NCBI RefSeq assembly: GCF_038005985.1
Contig: NZ_JBBOUI010000001.1
Location: 3,368,001 to 3,432,000, forward strand
Source: Solibacillus sp. FSL R7-0682
GTDB taxonomy: Bacteria > Bacillota > Bacilli > Bacillales_A > Planococcaceae
DNA length: 64,000 nt
Direction: 5' to 3'
The notes beneath the pieces are model-generated. The model was given only the letters and a program-made list of their open reading frames with translations. It ran no database searches and had not been told where the DNA came from. This document shows positions 1 to 9,344 of this stretch, piece by piece. The translations under genes were made by a program, and so were the position numbers. Within the stretch, counting starts at the first letter, position 1. Each line of letters opens with the position of its first letter.

Positions 1-3000
1 ATTGGAGCTACAGTAACACCTGTTGCTGCAAATTGTGCAGTAAATGTTCCATCCCCTAAGCCAGCTGCTGCTGTTAAAGTTAATTCTTCAACTTGCTCAG
101 TACCAGCAGTTCCTAATGAAGGAGTTGCTGTAGTACCTGTTGCTGCCACTAATACTAATGGGTTAGTTGCTGCTACTAAAGTAGTTTTAGCATCATCTAG
201 AGTAATAGTTTCAGACACTACAATAGATCCAGTAGTTTTAGTTAAACGATCAGCACTTGCTAATGCTGGAGTATAAACTACTTTACCAATATCAGATGTA
301 ATAGTAGTACCTGCTGCTACAGTAAATGTATGAGTTGCAGAAGAAGGTGTACCAGCCGAAGTTAAAGTAGTTTCATTTGCATCAACTACACCATCTTTAT
401 CAAGGTCGAACCAGAATTGAGAATCATCAGCAAATGTTACAGCTTCACTAAATGTTACAACGATAGTTGTTGGTGATGTAACTTCAGCTTTAGAGATTAA
501 GCCTCCTGCTACTGGTGGAACAACTGGTGCAGCACCCGCTTCAAGAACGTTGAATGTTAATTTTCCATCAGCATCTTTAGTAACTGCTACACGAACATAT
601 TCATTACTTAATAATGTTTCAAATGCAGCTTTAGAGATCTTCGAACCTTTTTCTTGGTATTCTTTAGCATCAGCATAGCTATATACATTTGTACCAATAG
701 TTAAAGTATCGTTAGCTGTATTCTTACTTGCAACTACACCTGTTGTTTCACCTGTTGCAAATTGAGTGAATTTAACAGTTGCTGCTTTAGAAGGTAGGAC
801 ATTTCTTGAACCTAAAATGTCAATTTCTACTGTTGTTGCCGAATCAGCAGTGAACTCTACTACTGCTCTACCATTTGCATCAGATGTAGTTTCGAATGTA
901 TAAGTTCTACCTACATTTTTAGTACCACCTTGTACTTTTAACTCACCAAATGTTGTAGATAATTCGAATGTAACATCATATTTTTTACCAGTTCCATATG
1001 CGAATCCGTTTTGATCCACTGATTGATAAACTGCATATGCTGTTTTACCAGCTTGTAATGATGCTACTTCAGCACCAAACTCAGCATTTAATACTTTAAT
1101 AACTGCTTCTTTTACTTCTGCTTCTGTGAAGTAAGTAGTTTCTGCTTCAACTTGAATATCTTTTTTATCAAGTGCTGTATCTGCACCAGTTTTACCGTCA
1201 GTGTTTAAGAATACAGTTGGTGTTACATAAGATTTTTTACCTTTACCAATAACACGGAATGAAGCTTTACCTTCTTTTCCTGCTACTTTAATTGCATATA
1301 CTCCATCTTTTTTAATGTCGTATACTTTGCCGTCAATAATAACTTGGCTAGCACCATCGAATTTCGGGAATGTTACATAAGCTGTAGTTCCTGCATCAGC
1401 TAATTCACCTGTTTTAGTTTTAACTGTCACTTCGTACTCACGACCACCATAACCGAAATCATTTTCTTCGTCAATTTCAGTTCCAGCAGCTGGTAATACG
1501 CCTGCTTCAGCAGCATCTTCAGTTCCTAATGCTTTTACAGCAAGTTCAAGTTTATCATTTTGCTCGAATTTAACTGTAGCAGCTTTGTCTTGAAGAAGTA
1601 ATTTGCCGTATGCAGGGTTTAATTTTTTAACCTTGTCTTGAGCTTTATCAAGTTTGTCAGTGTCTAAATCACCGATAGTAGCTTCATAAACAATTGGAGT
1701 TACAGAATCATCTGATCCAGTTAAGATTAATGAACCTTTACCATTTTTGTCTAATTCAATAGCTACGTATTGAGCAGCACCAGTTGATAATTCGTATGGA
1801 GTAAGTCCTTTACTTCCAGTATATGGTGTATAGTTTCCTTTTTCGTCAACAGAACCAACTGCACTTGTTACAACAACACCATCAGCAACTTTGTTAGATT
1901 TAACTCCTAAGTTTTCTTCAAACGTTACAAATACTACTGAGTTTTTAGCACCAGTGATTTCGTATGTTTTCTTAGAACCGTTAGCTACTGATTTGTCTTC
2001 TTTAGCTTCTTTAATAGTTAATTGAGCAGCATTAGCCCAGTAAACTCTAGCATTATCTTTAACGCTTGATTTGCTTGTAGCGTAAGCTACTACTTCATCA
2101 ATTCCGTTATAGTAACGAGTATAAGAGTAAGTTGCTACACCTTTATCGTTAGTTAATGCTTCAACTTCGATTTTAGCGTTTGTAGACTTATCGTTAACGA
2201 TATTGAATGTTACAGGAATACCTGCTTTAGATTGACCTTCTGCAACTGTTACTTCAGCAGTTAAAGTTACTTCTTTCCCGATAACACCTTGTTGAGAAGC
2301 AACAACTGTTTTAACAGCAGTTGGAATTACTGAAGCAACACCTGTGAATTTACCAACTTCTTCACCATCTAAAGATAAAGTATAAGTTGTTCCAGCAGTT
2401 TGTGCAGCAGTAGTTAATACTACAGTTGTGTTATCAGTTTGTTTTACTACTTTACCAGTAATTTCTAGACCTTCAATTTTGAAGTCTAAAGAAGCTAAGT
2501 CAGTTACTGGCTCTTCGAATGTTACTTCTACAGTAGTATTGTTAATTGCTTTAATTGCACCTGATACTGGAGCTTCTACGCCCTCAGTACGAGAGTACAT
2601 TACAGCGAAGTCTTGGCGAGTGATTGGTGCGTTTGGATTTAATTTACCGTTGTCACCTTTGATTACGCCGTTAGCTACAGCGATTTCTAAAGCTTCTTGA
2701 GCCCAAGCTTTAACAGATGCTGAATCTGAGAATTGAGATAGGCTAGCAGAACCTTCTAAACCGAAAGCATCAACTAAGATGATTGCAGCTTCAGAACGAG
2801 TTAAGTTACCTGATGGGTTGAACTTACCAGCGCCTTGACCTTGGAAAATACCGTTGTTAACAGCAGCGTTGATTGCATCGTAGTACCAAGCGCCTGCTTT
2901 AACGTCAGTGAAGTTGATTGAACCAGTAGACTCTAATTCTAAAGCGTTTACTAAGATAGTAGCTGCTTCAGCACGAGTAACTGATTTACGTGGGTTGAAG

Positions 3001-3188
3001 TTACCCTTTTCATCACCTTGGATCACACCGCGGTCTACTAAATCTTGTACCGCTTCTTGTGCGTATGATGAAATTGTATTGAAGTCATTAATTTGAGCAG
3101 CTGATGCTACCGGAACGATTGCAGATGCTACTAAAGCAGCAGTTGCAGTTGTCGCGAATAATTTACGACCTTTGTTTGTTTTTGCCAT
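1..3188 (-). CDS. S-layer protein with three SLH domains, C-terminus outside window
   Basis: Exported surface-layer protein held to the wall's secondary polysaccharide by SLH domains. The frame is open from the ATG at 3188 to the window edge, 1,062 codons with no stop. Residues 1-30 are a signal peptide: lysine-rich start, alanine-rich core, VASA before the likely cut. SLH domains lie at about 33-85, 91-145 and 152-202, with motifs TRAE (71-74), TRSE (130-133) and TRQD (190-193). From about 205 the sequence is rich in Thr, Val and Ala and reads as repeated Ig-like modules; I saw no cysteine, as is usual for S-layer proteins. AGGAGG stands 10 bases before ATG. It diverges from tagA/flippase/csaB, the genes expected to make its anchor. 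The family call is certain; which S-layer paralogue this is cannot be told. Confidence 0.95.
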   Translation of the reverse strand, partial: MAKTNKGRKLFATTATAALVASAIVPVASAAQINDFNTISSYAQEAVQDLVDRGVIQGDEKGNFNPRKSVTRAEAATILVNALELESTGSINFTDVKAGAWYYDAINAAVNNGIFQGQGAGKFNPSGNLTRSEAAIILVDAFGLEGSASLSQFSDSASVKAWAQEALEIAVANGVIKGDNGKLNPNAPITRQDFAVMYSRTEGVEAPVSGAIKAINNTTVEVTFEEPVTDLASLDFKIEGLEITGKVVKQTDNTTVVLTTAAQTAGTTYTLSLDGEEVGKFTGVASVIPTAVKTVVASQQGVIGKEVTLTAEVTVAEGQSKAGIPVTFNIVNDKSTNAKIEVEALTNDKGVATYSYTRYYNGIDEVVAYATSKSSVKDNARVYWANAAQLTIKEAKEDKSVANGSKKTYEITGAKNSVVFVTFEENLGVKSNKVADGVVVTSAVGSVDEKGNYTPYTGSKGLTPYELSTGAAQYVAIELDKNGKGSLILTGSDDSVTPIVYEATIGDLDTDKLDKAQDKVKKLNPAYGKLLLQDKAATVKFEQNDKLELAVKALGTEDAAEAGVLPAAGTEIDEENDFGYGGREYEVTVKTKTGELADAGTTAYVTFPKFDGASQVIIDGKVYDIKKDGVYAIKVAGKEGKASFRVIGKGKKSYVTPTVFLNTDGKTGADTALDKKDIQVEAETTYFTEAEVKEAVIKVLNAEFGAEVASLQAGKTAYAVYQSVDQNGFAYGTGKKYDVTFELSTTFGELKVQGGTKNVGRTYTFETTSDANGRAVVEFTADSATTVEIDILGSRNVLPSKAATVKFTQFATGETTGVVASKNTANDTLTIGTNVYSYADAKEYQEKGSKISKAAFETLLSNEYVRVAVTKDADGKLTFNVLEAGAAPVVPPVAGGLISKAEVTSPTTIVVTFSEAVTFADDSQFWFDLDKDGVVDANETTLTSAGTPSSATHTFTVAAGTTITSDIGKVVYTPALASADRLTKTTGSIVVSETITLDDAKTTLVAATNPLVLVAATGTTATPSLGTAGTEQVEELTLTAAAGLGDGTFTAQFAATGVTVAP

Positions 3189-3972
3189 TTAATTTCTTCC
3201 TCCTAAATTACCTTTTTATCCAGTTTATACTAGCCTAATGCATATTTTCTATGTAATGACGCATTTTAGCTACTTTAAACATCTTGATAAAAGGGTTTTT
3301 TTCCTAAATGCACATTAATTGGTATTGCAGTTTCAATTTAGCACATTTAATTACTTCAATAATATACCATCTATTAATTTAGAAAACAAGGATATATTTG
3401 AATAATTATTAAATTCGAATTTTCCAAGGTAAATAAAAACCCTATATACCCTCGAATCCCTTATAATGGGATACATGTAACAATTATATAGTATGTAAGC
3501 GATTATTTCATTATTACTTATGTAAAATAATAGGCTAAAAATCGCGTTTTACATACAAAAAGTGGAGTTTATATACATAATAAACCAATATATTGTTACA
3601 TTTGTAAATTCGAATATTTTTTTCTAAACTATTAATACGCATTATCTATCCACAATTTTTTTCATAATTTTCCCTTAAAAATTCCACAATAAGGGCATAA
3701 AAGTTACAAAATTAGTAATTTAAGTTTTAATTATGTAACTTGCAAGAATATTTATATTTGAATAGTTTTAGTTTTCTTACAATTCGATTACAGTTTTATT
3801 TCAATCATTAAATCCATTTCTTTTGTACCACTTAGAACTTTTTTTCATCCGTTTCGTCAAAACAGAAGTTGTCGTCCGTTTCTTTCCCTACGAAATTAAC
3901 TTCCATCCATACTTTTGTGGTATTATTAGGTGGCATAAAACGCTCTTATATAGAAAGGTTGTCAAAGAAATT
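3189..3972. other. AT-rich divergent intergenic region, S-layer/tagA
   Basis: 784 bases without a credible gene. It must hold the promoters of both the S-layer gene and the tagA operon, but I found no convincing -35/-10 pair. Two perfect 8-bp inverted pairs share a TGTAAC core: TGTAACAA at 3476-3483 with TTGTTACA at 3593-3600, and AAGTTACA at 3701-3708 with TGTAACTT at 3734-3741. The 11-base direct repeat TAAATTCGAAT occurs at 3410-3420 and 3605-3615. A long, stable leader is common for S-layer mRNAs, so part of this is probably transcribed. Confidence 0.6.
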
Positions 3973-4704
3973 ATGAAACATGTCAAGATTATGGGGGTTC
4001 CCTTCTTACATATAAATCAGCAAAACTTTGTGAAGCTACTCGTCGATCGAGTAGTGCAAAAGGAAAAAACATTTGTCATTACAGCTAATCCAGAAATCGT
4101 TATGCGTGCGAATGAGGACGCAGAGCTTATGCGCTATATTAATGAAGCTTCCTATATATGTGCGGATGGCATCGGAGTCGTGAAGGCTGCATCGATTTTA
4201 GGTGAAGATTTACCAGGACGCGTCACTGGCTATGATACGATGATGGAGCTTTTAAAGATTGGACAGGAAAAACGTTTTAAAGTGTATTTATTAGGCGCAC
4301 AAAAAGAAACGCTCGATTTGACCGTCGCCAATATTAAGCGCGATTTTCCAAACGTCGAGATTGTCGGGCATCACGACGGCTTCTTCGATTGGGACAACAA
4401 CTCTATCGCAGAAGAAGCAGCCGCGCTCAAGCCAGATTTAATCTTTGTCGCATTAGGTGTGCCACGCCAAGAAAAGTGGATTTCCGAAAATAAGGATAAG
4501 TTCGAATACGGTGTGTTCATGGGGATCGGTGGTTCGTTTGATGTCATCGCTGGTACCGTAAAACGCGCACCTGCTATTTGGCAAAAGCTGAATTTAGAAT
4601 GGTTTTATCGCCTATTAAATCAGCCGAGCCGCTTTATACGTATGTTAGTTCTTCCTAAGTTTGCGCTAAAAGTCTTTGCGATGAAGCTTAAAGGACGGAA
4701 TTAG
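3973..4704 (+). CDS. tagA: WecG/TagA/CpsF-family glycosyltransferase
   Basis: Probable N-acetylmannosaminyl transferase acting on an undecaprenyl-PP-GlcNAc acceptor at the inner membrane face, the step that completes the linkage disaccharide of teichoic acid-like and secondary wall polymers. Family motifs are ITANPEIV (residues 36-43), CADGIG (63-68) and GVPRQEKW. Asp65 in ADG is at the position of the catalytic Asp reported for TagA. I chose ATG 3973 (243 residues, normal family length); the frame stays open 50 codons upstream from a TTG, but that stretch is unlike the family. The Shine-Dalgarno is weak (AAAGG, 14 bases away). Three bases separate it from the flippase gene. MnaA, encoded at 33544-34662, makes the likely donor UDP-ManNAc. 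Whether the product is teichoic acid or SLH-binding polymer is inferred from context. Confidence 0.88.
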   Translation: MKHVKIMGVPFLHINQQNFVKLLVDRVVQKEKTFVITANPEIVMRANEDAELMRYINEASYICADGIGVVKAASILGEDLPGRVTGYDTMMELLKIGQEKRFKVYLLGAQKETLDLTVANIKRDFPNVEIVGHHDGFFDWDNNSIAEEAAALKPDLIFVALGVPRQEKWISENKDKFEYGVFMGIGGSFDVIAGTVKRAPAIWQKLNLEWFYRLLNQPSRFIRMLVLPKFALKVFAMKLKGRN

Positions 4705-4707
4705 CGT

Positions 4708-7700
4708 ATGAGTCAATCCACATTAGTAAAAAGTACGCTTATTTTAACGATTGCTACATTGCTTTCTAAAATTTTAGGTAGTATATTCCGCGTCCCCCTA
4801 CAAAACATTGCCGGGGATGAAGTACTTGGAATTTTTAGCCTTGTTTACCCGGTTTATATGGTTGCCCTTTACTTATCCGTGGCAGGTATTCCACTAGCCA
4901 TTTCGAAACTCATTGCGGAAGCAAACACACGAAATACGCCGCAGCAAGTAAAGAAAATTTACTTAACAGCAAGTATATTAGCCATTTGCTTCGGACTATT
5001 TAGCTTTACGATCATTTTTAGCTTCTCTCATTTACTGGCAGAAGCGCTTGGTGGTCCTTCGACTCGCTTTGCACTAATCATTGTTGCATTGACACTATTA
5101 GTTGCACCATATATGGCCGTTTATCGAGGCTTTTTCCAAGGCTACGGAGATATGAAACCAACTGCTGTGTCACAAGTATTAGAGCAACTTATTCGTGCAG
5201 TGTTAATTATCGTTGCCGCTTATGTGCTCGTGAAAATGGAGCTATCAACAGAGATGATCGCAGGGGGCGTCATGATTGGCTCCGTATTAGGAGCACTTGC
5301 TTCCCTTATTTACCTGCGTTTGAAATATCGTCGTTCTACTTTGAAGGTCGTATCCAGTGAAAAATATACGAAGCAAGATTTTTCATCCTGGAGCGGTACT
5401 ATTTTAAAAATCTCCATTCCAATTGCGATTGGTTCTGTGACGATGGCATTATTCAACTTTGTCGATTCATTCACCGTAACGTATGCATTAAAGCAAATTG
5501 GTGTGACAGCTCAGCAGGAAATTAACTATTTATACGGCTTATACGGTCGTGGAGTAACACTTGTTCAAATTACGACTGTATTTGCCTCTTCGATAATATT
5601 GCCGCTCGTTCCATTAATTACGTCGAAGCTGGCACAAAAGGATGAAAACGGTACACGCTCTGTCATTGAACAAACGTACCGCATGACCCATTTAATTACA
5701 TGGCCAGCCGCAATGGGCTTACTTGCGCTAACATTGCCATTAAACTTAGCCCTTTATACAAACTTAGAAGGTAGCTCGATGCTGGCAATTATTAACGCGA
5801 GTGCGGTATTTACCTCTCTTACCCTTGTTAGTACGGGTGTGTTGCAAGGGATGAATTTAGCACGCTTAGGTGCCTTCATTATTGTAGGTGGGGTGCTACT
5901 AAAAATTGTATTGAATATTATTTTAATTGACCGACTCGGATTAGATGGTGCAGCTTGGTCGACATTGATTGTGTATGCAGTCGTATTTTTAGTGAATACT
6001 TTCTTTATTTTACGTTCAATGCGCTTCTCTGCATTCAATGGAATCACATTCAAAATAATACTTTCTTCTATTATAATGGGTGTAATTGTCGGCCTTCCGA
6101 CACTGTGGCTGGATGTAGCAAACTGGGGCAGACTTTTAGCACTTGGCTATTCCCTTGTCGCGATTGTCATAGGTGGCGCTGTTTATTTCGGCCTGCTATG
6201 GCTTAGCGGTGCAATCCATCCAGATGATTTAAAACGTATCCCTGTCATCGGGAAAAAAGTGAAAATTAAAGAGAGGGAGACGAGAAACCCAATGAAAATC
6301 AAACAATCTTGGCTTTGGGCAATTATTGTCCTACTTTTGCTAGCCTCGTCTACGGGCTTAATTAACCGTTGGAAGGCAGAGCAAAGTAATGATCGCTATG
6401 AAATTATTATCCCATATGAGGAAATTTTAACTACGTCAATGGAAAGCGACTTAACTGTCGATGAAATACTTGCGACATTGAAGGAAGCAGGATTAACGAC
6501 AGTTAGTTTAAACCCACTACAATTAAAAGATTTAGAGAAACAAAACATCGTTACAATTTTTGAAGAAGATCAATTAGCTGCACAGCTTCGCTTTACACAA
6601 TACCGCGATGCAGTAGATGTGAGTAAGCCTGGGTACTACATTTCAGTGCCTGAGGATGCGTATTACCAACGCTTTATAACCGATACAATCGAAGTGGAAG
6701 AAATCACAATTGGGGATGAGCCATTCTACTTCTTACCAAGCTCTAATGAGTTATATGACATTGAAACACCAATTGGCTATGATGAAACAGCGCTTGAAGC
6801 GATTGCACGCCAAGATTTATTGCACGTATTCCGTGTAACAAATGCGATCAATGAAGAAGTGAATGGCAAAATTGTAAATCAATTAGTTGCAATGAAAAAT
6901 GATCGTACAGCGGGTCTTTTAGGTGCAGGTACGGAGGCGCTTGGTTTCGGACAAACTTCCCAAGGAAAATTTGTGCAGAAGCTATCATCTGCCGGCTATT
7001 ACTTCTATGCAATTGAAGGAAATGCATTAAAAGGTGAACAAACGATTGCTCGTCAAACAGCGTATGATTCCATTCGTTTACACAGTATGGATATTAATCG
7101 TGAAACAACTTTAACGAAGCAAATCATGGTAGACCGTACAGTACGTGCGGTAAAGGAACGTAACATTAAATCGATCTTCTATCATATTAAAACAATCGAT
7201 AATCCGACAGATAACTTAGAGCTTGCTGTTGATTATTTAACAGACGTCCAAAAACGTATGCCTGATTCCTATCAGTTAGGTGCCCCTTCTACATTTGATA
7301 AAGTAGATGTCCCAGCTTGGTCGAAGGCACTTATTTTATTAGCGGGTGTCATCTTTACGTATGTCATGTTCGGCATATTGAAATGTAATCCGTTGCGTAT
7401 TGTAGCAGCTGCATTCATGTTGTTACTTGCGGCAGCTTATTTCTTACTTGATCGTATCTTATTTATTCAAGCATTTGCTTTAATCATTGCAGTATTAACA
7501 CCAATTTATTCGGTTATGTCTACAGCAAAAGGCTCTAATAATATTGGTAAAATTGCTGTTCAATATGTAAAGGCGGTAGCAATTAGCTTAGTCGGAATTG
7601 TGATTGTGATTGCACTCTTAAATGGCAATGGCTTTATGACAGGCTTCGAGGCATTCCGCGGCGTAAAGCTTGTATACATTATTCCAATCGCTGGTGTCAC

Positions 7701-8208
7701 TGTGTTAGTGATTATGTCGATTTATAATATTTTCGAAAACGGCTATAAGCATGCCCTTTCACGCTCTGTGAAGGTATTAAATAAAGAGGTACGCTACTGG
7801 CATTTAGTATTATTCGTTCTTGTGGCGGCGGTAGGTTTATTCTATATTAGCCGTACAGGTAACTCAGGTTCAGTTAGTACGATGGAGTTATCATTCCGTC
7901 AATGGTTAGAGGATATTTTATATATCCGTCCACGTACAAAGGAATTTTTAATCGGTTTCCCACTATTTATCGTGGCACTTTATGCGATGAGCATTAACCG
8001 TAAATTAGGTAACATTTTATTAATTCCAGGAGTTATGGGCTTCCTATCGATTATGAATACATTCACGCATTTACACATTCCAATCGCTGTATCTCTATTA
8101 CGTACGGTATATAGCGTTGTATTAGGATTCATCGTTGGTTTAGTATTTATCGTGATTTTCAAATTACTTTATAAATTAGTATTGAAAGCTATTGCGAGGT
8201 GGGCATAA
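4708..8208 (+). CDS. MOP-family polysaccharide flippase fused in frame to DUF5693 membrane protein
   Basis: One uninterrupted 1,166-codon frame. Residues 1 to about 515 are a 14-helix polysaccharide/lipid-linked oligosaccharide exporter of the SpoVB/MurJ-like MOP family. From Met529 (ATG at 6292) a second protein begins: one transmembrane helix, an extracytoplasmic region to about residue 868, then roughly eight transmembrane helices. I recognise the second half as DUF5693, a family of unknown function that is normally a separate gene beside csaB. AGAGGGAG lies 12-17 bases before ATG 6292, so the downstream part could also start on its own. Its stop overlaps the csaB start (TAATG). Likely role: flipping, and perhaps transferring, secondary wall polysaccharide. 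The joining is seen directly; whether a single polypeptide is made is unknown. Confidence 0.88.
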   Translation: MSQSTLVKSTLILTIATLLSKILGSIFRVPLQNIAGDEVLGIFSLVYPVYMVALYLSVAGIPLAISKLIAEANTRNTPQQVKKIYLTASILAICFGLFSFTIIFSFSHLLAEALGGPSTRFALIIVALTLLVAPYMAVYRGFFQGYGDMKPTAVSQVLEQLIRAVLIIVAAYVLVKMELSTEMIAGGVMIGSVLGALASLIYLRLKYRRSTLKVVSSEKYTKQDFSSWSGTILKISIPIAIGSVTMALFNFVDSFTVTYALKQIGVTAQQEINYLYGLYGRGVTLVQITTVFASSIILPLVPLITSKLAQKDENGTRSVIEQTYRMTHLITWPAAMGLLALTLPLNLALYTNLEGSSMLAIINASAVFTSLTLVSTGVLQGMNLARLGAFIIVGGVLLKIVLNIILIDRLGLDGAAWSTLIVYAVVFLVNTFFILRSMRFSAFNGITFKIILSSIIMGVIVGLPTLWLDVANWGRLLALGYSLVAIVIGGAVYFGLLWLSGAIHPDDLKRIPVIGKKVKIKERETRNPMKIKQSWLWAIIVLLLLASSTGLINRWKAEQSNDRYEIIIPYEEILTTSMESDLTVDEILATLKEAGLTTVSLNPLQLKDLEKQNIVTIFEEDQLAAQLRFTQYRDAVDVSKPGYYISVPEDAYYQRFITDTIEVEEITIGDEPFYFLPSSNELYDIETPIGYDETALEAIARQDLLHVFRVTNAINEEVNGKIVNQLVAMKNDRTAGLLGAGTEALGFGQTSQGKFVQKLSSAGYYFYAIEGNALKGEQTIARQTAYDSIRLHSMDINRETTLTKQIMVDRTVRAVKERNIKSIFYHIKTIDNPTDNLELAVDYLTDVQKRMPDSYQLGAPSTFDKVDVPAWSKALILLAGVIFTYVMFGILKCNPLRIVAAAFMLLLAAAYFLLDRILFIQAFALIIAVLTPIYSVMSTAKGSNNIGKIAVQYVKAVAISLVGIVIVIALLNGNGFMTGFEAFRGVKLVYIIPIAGVTVLVIMSIYNIFENGYKHALSRSVKVLNKEVRYWHLVLFVLVAAVGLFYISRTGNSGSVSTMELSFRQWLEDILYIRPRTKEFLIGFPLFIVALYAMSINRKLGNILLIPGVMGFLSIMNTFTHLHIPIAVSLLRTVYSVVLGFIVGLVFIVIFKLLYKLVLKAIARWA

Positions 8209-9281
8209 TGCATATCGTTCTTTCAGGCTATTATGGCTTTGAAAATGTTGGCGATGAGGCAATTTTACTGTCGATTATTACCGCGCTCCGTAAAGCAAAG
8301 CCCGAGGTAGAAATTACTGTACTATCGAATAATCCAGCAAGTACAGCAAAAACATATGGTGTACAAGCAGTCAATCGTTGGAAGCTAAAAGAGGTTTCTG
8401 CTGTGTTAAAGCAAGCAGATGGTCTCATTAGCGGCGGCGGTAGTCTCCTGCAGGATCAAACGGGGATGAAGTCAATCCCCTACTACTGCGGCATTATCCG
8501 TATCGCGAAATTTCACAAAAAACCTGTCTTTGTCTATGCACAAGGAATGGGGCCAATTCATAAGTCAATGAGTCAATTCATTACGAAAAACACCTTGAAT
8601 AAGGTTGAGCAAATTACGATTCGTGATGAAGCATCAAAGCAGCTCCTAGTTGATATCGGTGTGAACAAATCAATGACCGTAGTACCAGATCCAGTAATTG
8701 GTCTAGATGCTTCTGCGTTTCGTAGCGAATGGCTAGAGCGTCAAGCGTTTGAAAGCGGGTATATTTCTGTGAGTGTTCGTGATTGGCCTTCGGAAGTAAA
8801 TTTCAAGCAGAAAATTGTAGAAAGCTTAGATTTACTAGCACGCTCAGGTCATAACATCGTCTTCATCCCAATGCATGATGAGCATGATGAAAAAGCTTCA
8901 TTTGAATTGGCGAACATGATGTCAGAAAAGAGTCTTGTCGCACCAGGCAATTTATCTATTGAGGAAAAGATTACAGTTATTGGTCAGTCTGATTTATTAA
9001 TCGGCATGCGCCTACACTCTTTAATTTTCTCAGCCATTCAAGCAACACCGTTCATCGCGATTTCCTATGACCCAAAAATCGATGCCTTTGCAACGATTGC
9101 CAACCAACCAAACATCGGGCATGTGGAAAAGGACGACTGGAACGGCGAGCAGCTGTTTGATAAAGCTGTCGATATGCTAGCCGAACGCTCTTCAATTGAG
9201 CAAGCGCTACGCGAGCAAGTCATGACTTTACAATCGGACGCACAAAATACCGCGCTGATGGCAATTGACACGTTTAAATAA
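8208..9281 (+). CDS. csaB: CsaB polysaccharide pyruvyl transferase
   Basis: Adds ketal pyruvate to the secondary cell-wall polysaccharide; the pyruvylated sugar is what SLH domains bind. The N-terminus has the family signature SGYYGFENVGDEAIL; further motifs are SGGGSLLQD, YAQGMGP and the C-terminal GMRLHSL. The start is ATG 8208, sharing a base with the upstream stop (TAATG) and preceded by GAGGTGG; a GTG three codons earlier is inside that Shine-Dalgarno. 357 residues is the usual length. Its place in one operon with tagA and the flippase, divergent from an SLH S-layer gene, fits S-layer anchoring. A terminator follows at 9294-9344. Confidence 0.95.
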   Translation: MHIVLSGYYGFENVGDEAILLSIITALRKAKPEVEITVLSNNPASTAKTYGVQAVNRWKLKEVSAVLKQADGLISGGGSLLQDQTGMKSIPYYCGIIRIAKFHKKPVFVYAQGMGPIHKSMSQFITKNTLNKVEQITIRDEASKQLLVDIGVNKSMTVVPDPVIGLDASAFRSEWLERQAFESGYISVSVRDWPSEVNFKQKIVESLDLLARSGHNIVFIPMHDEHDEKASFELANMMSEKSLVAPGNLSIEEKITVIGQSDLLIGMRLHSLIFSAIQATPFIAISYDPKIDAFATIANQPNIGHVEKDDWNGEQLFDKAVDMLAERSSIEQALREQVMTLQSDAQNTALMAIDTFK

Positions 9282-9293
9282 TTTTTAGTAAAG

Positions 9294-9344
9294 ACACATT
9301 TTGTGCTAGTTCTTTTTTGAGCTAGTGCAACGTGTGTTTTTTTT
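9294..9344 (+). terminator. Terminator of tagA-flippase-csaB operon
   Basis: Imperfect stem pairing 9294-9309 with 9322-9337 (CTAG core, ACACA/TGTGT base, some G-U pairs), followed by eight T residues, just after csaB. Confidence 0.7.

Noticed and set aside
2428-3096. Rightward frames opposite the S-layer gene
   Set aside because: They are shadows of a strongly coding leftward frame with signal peptide and SLH motifs.
3823-3972. 50-codon N-terminal extension of tagA from TTG 3823
   Set aside because: The extension is unlike the family, and ATG 3973 gives the normal length with catalytic Asp at 65.
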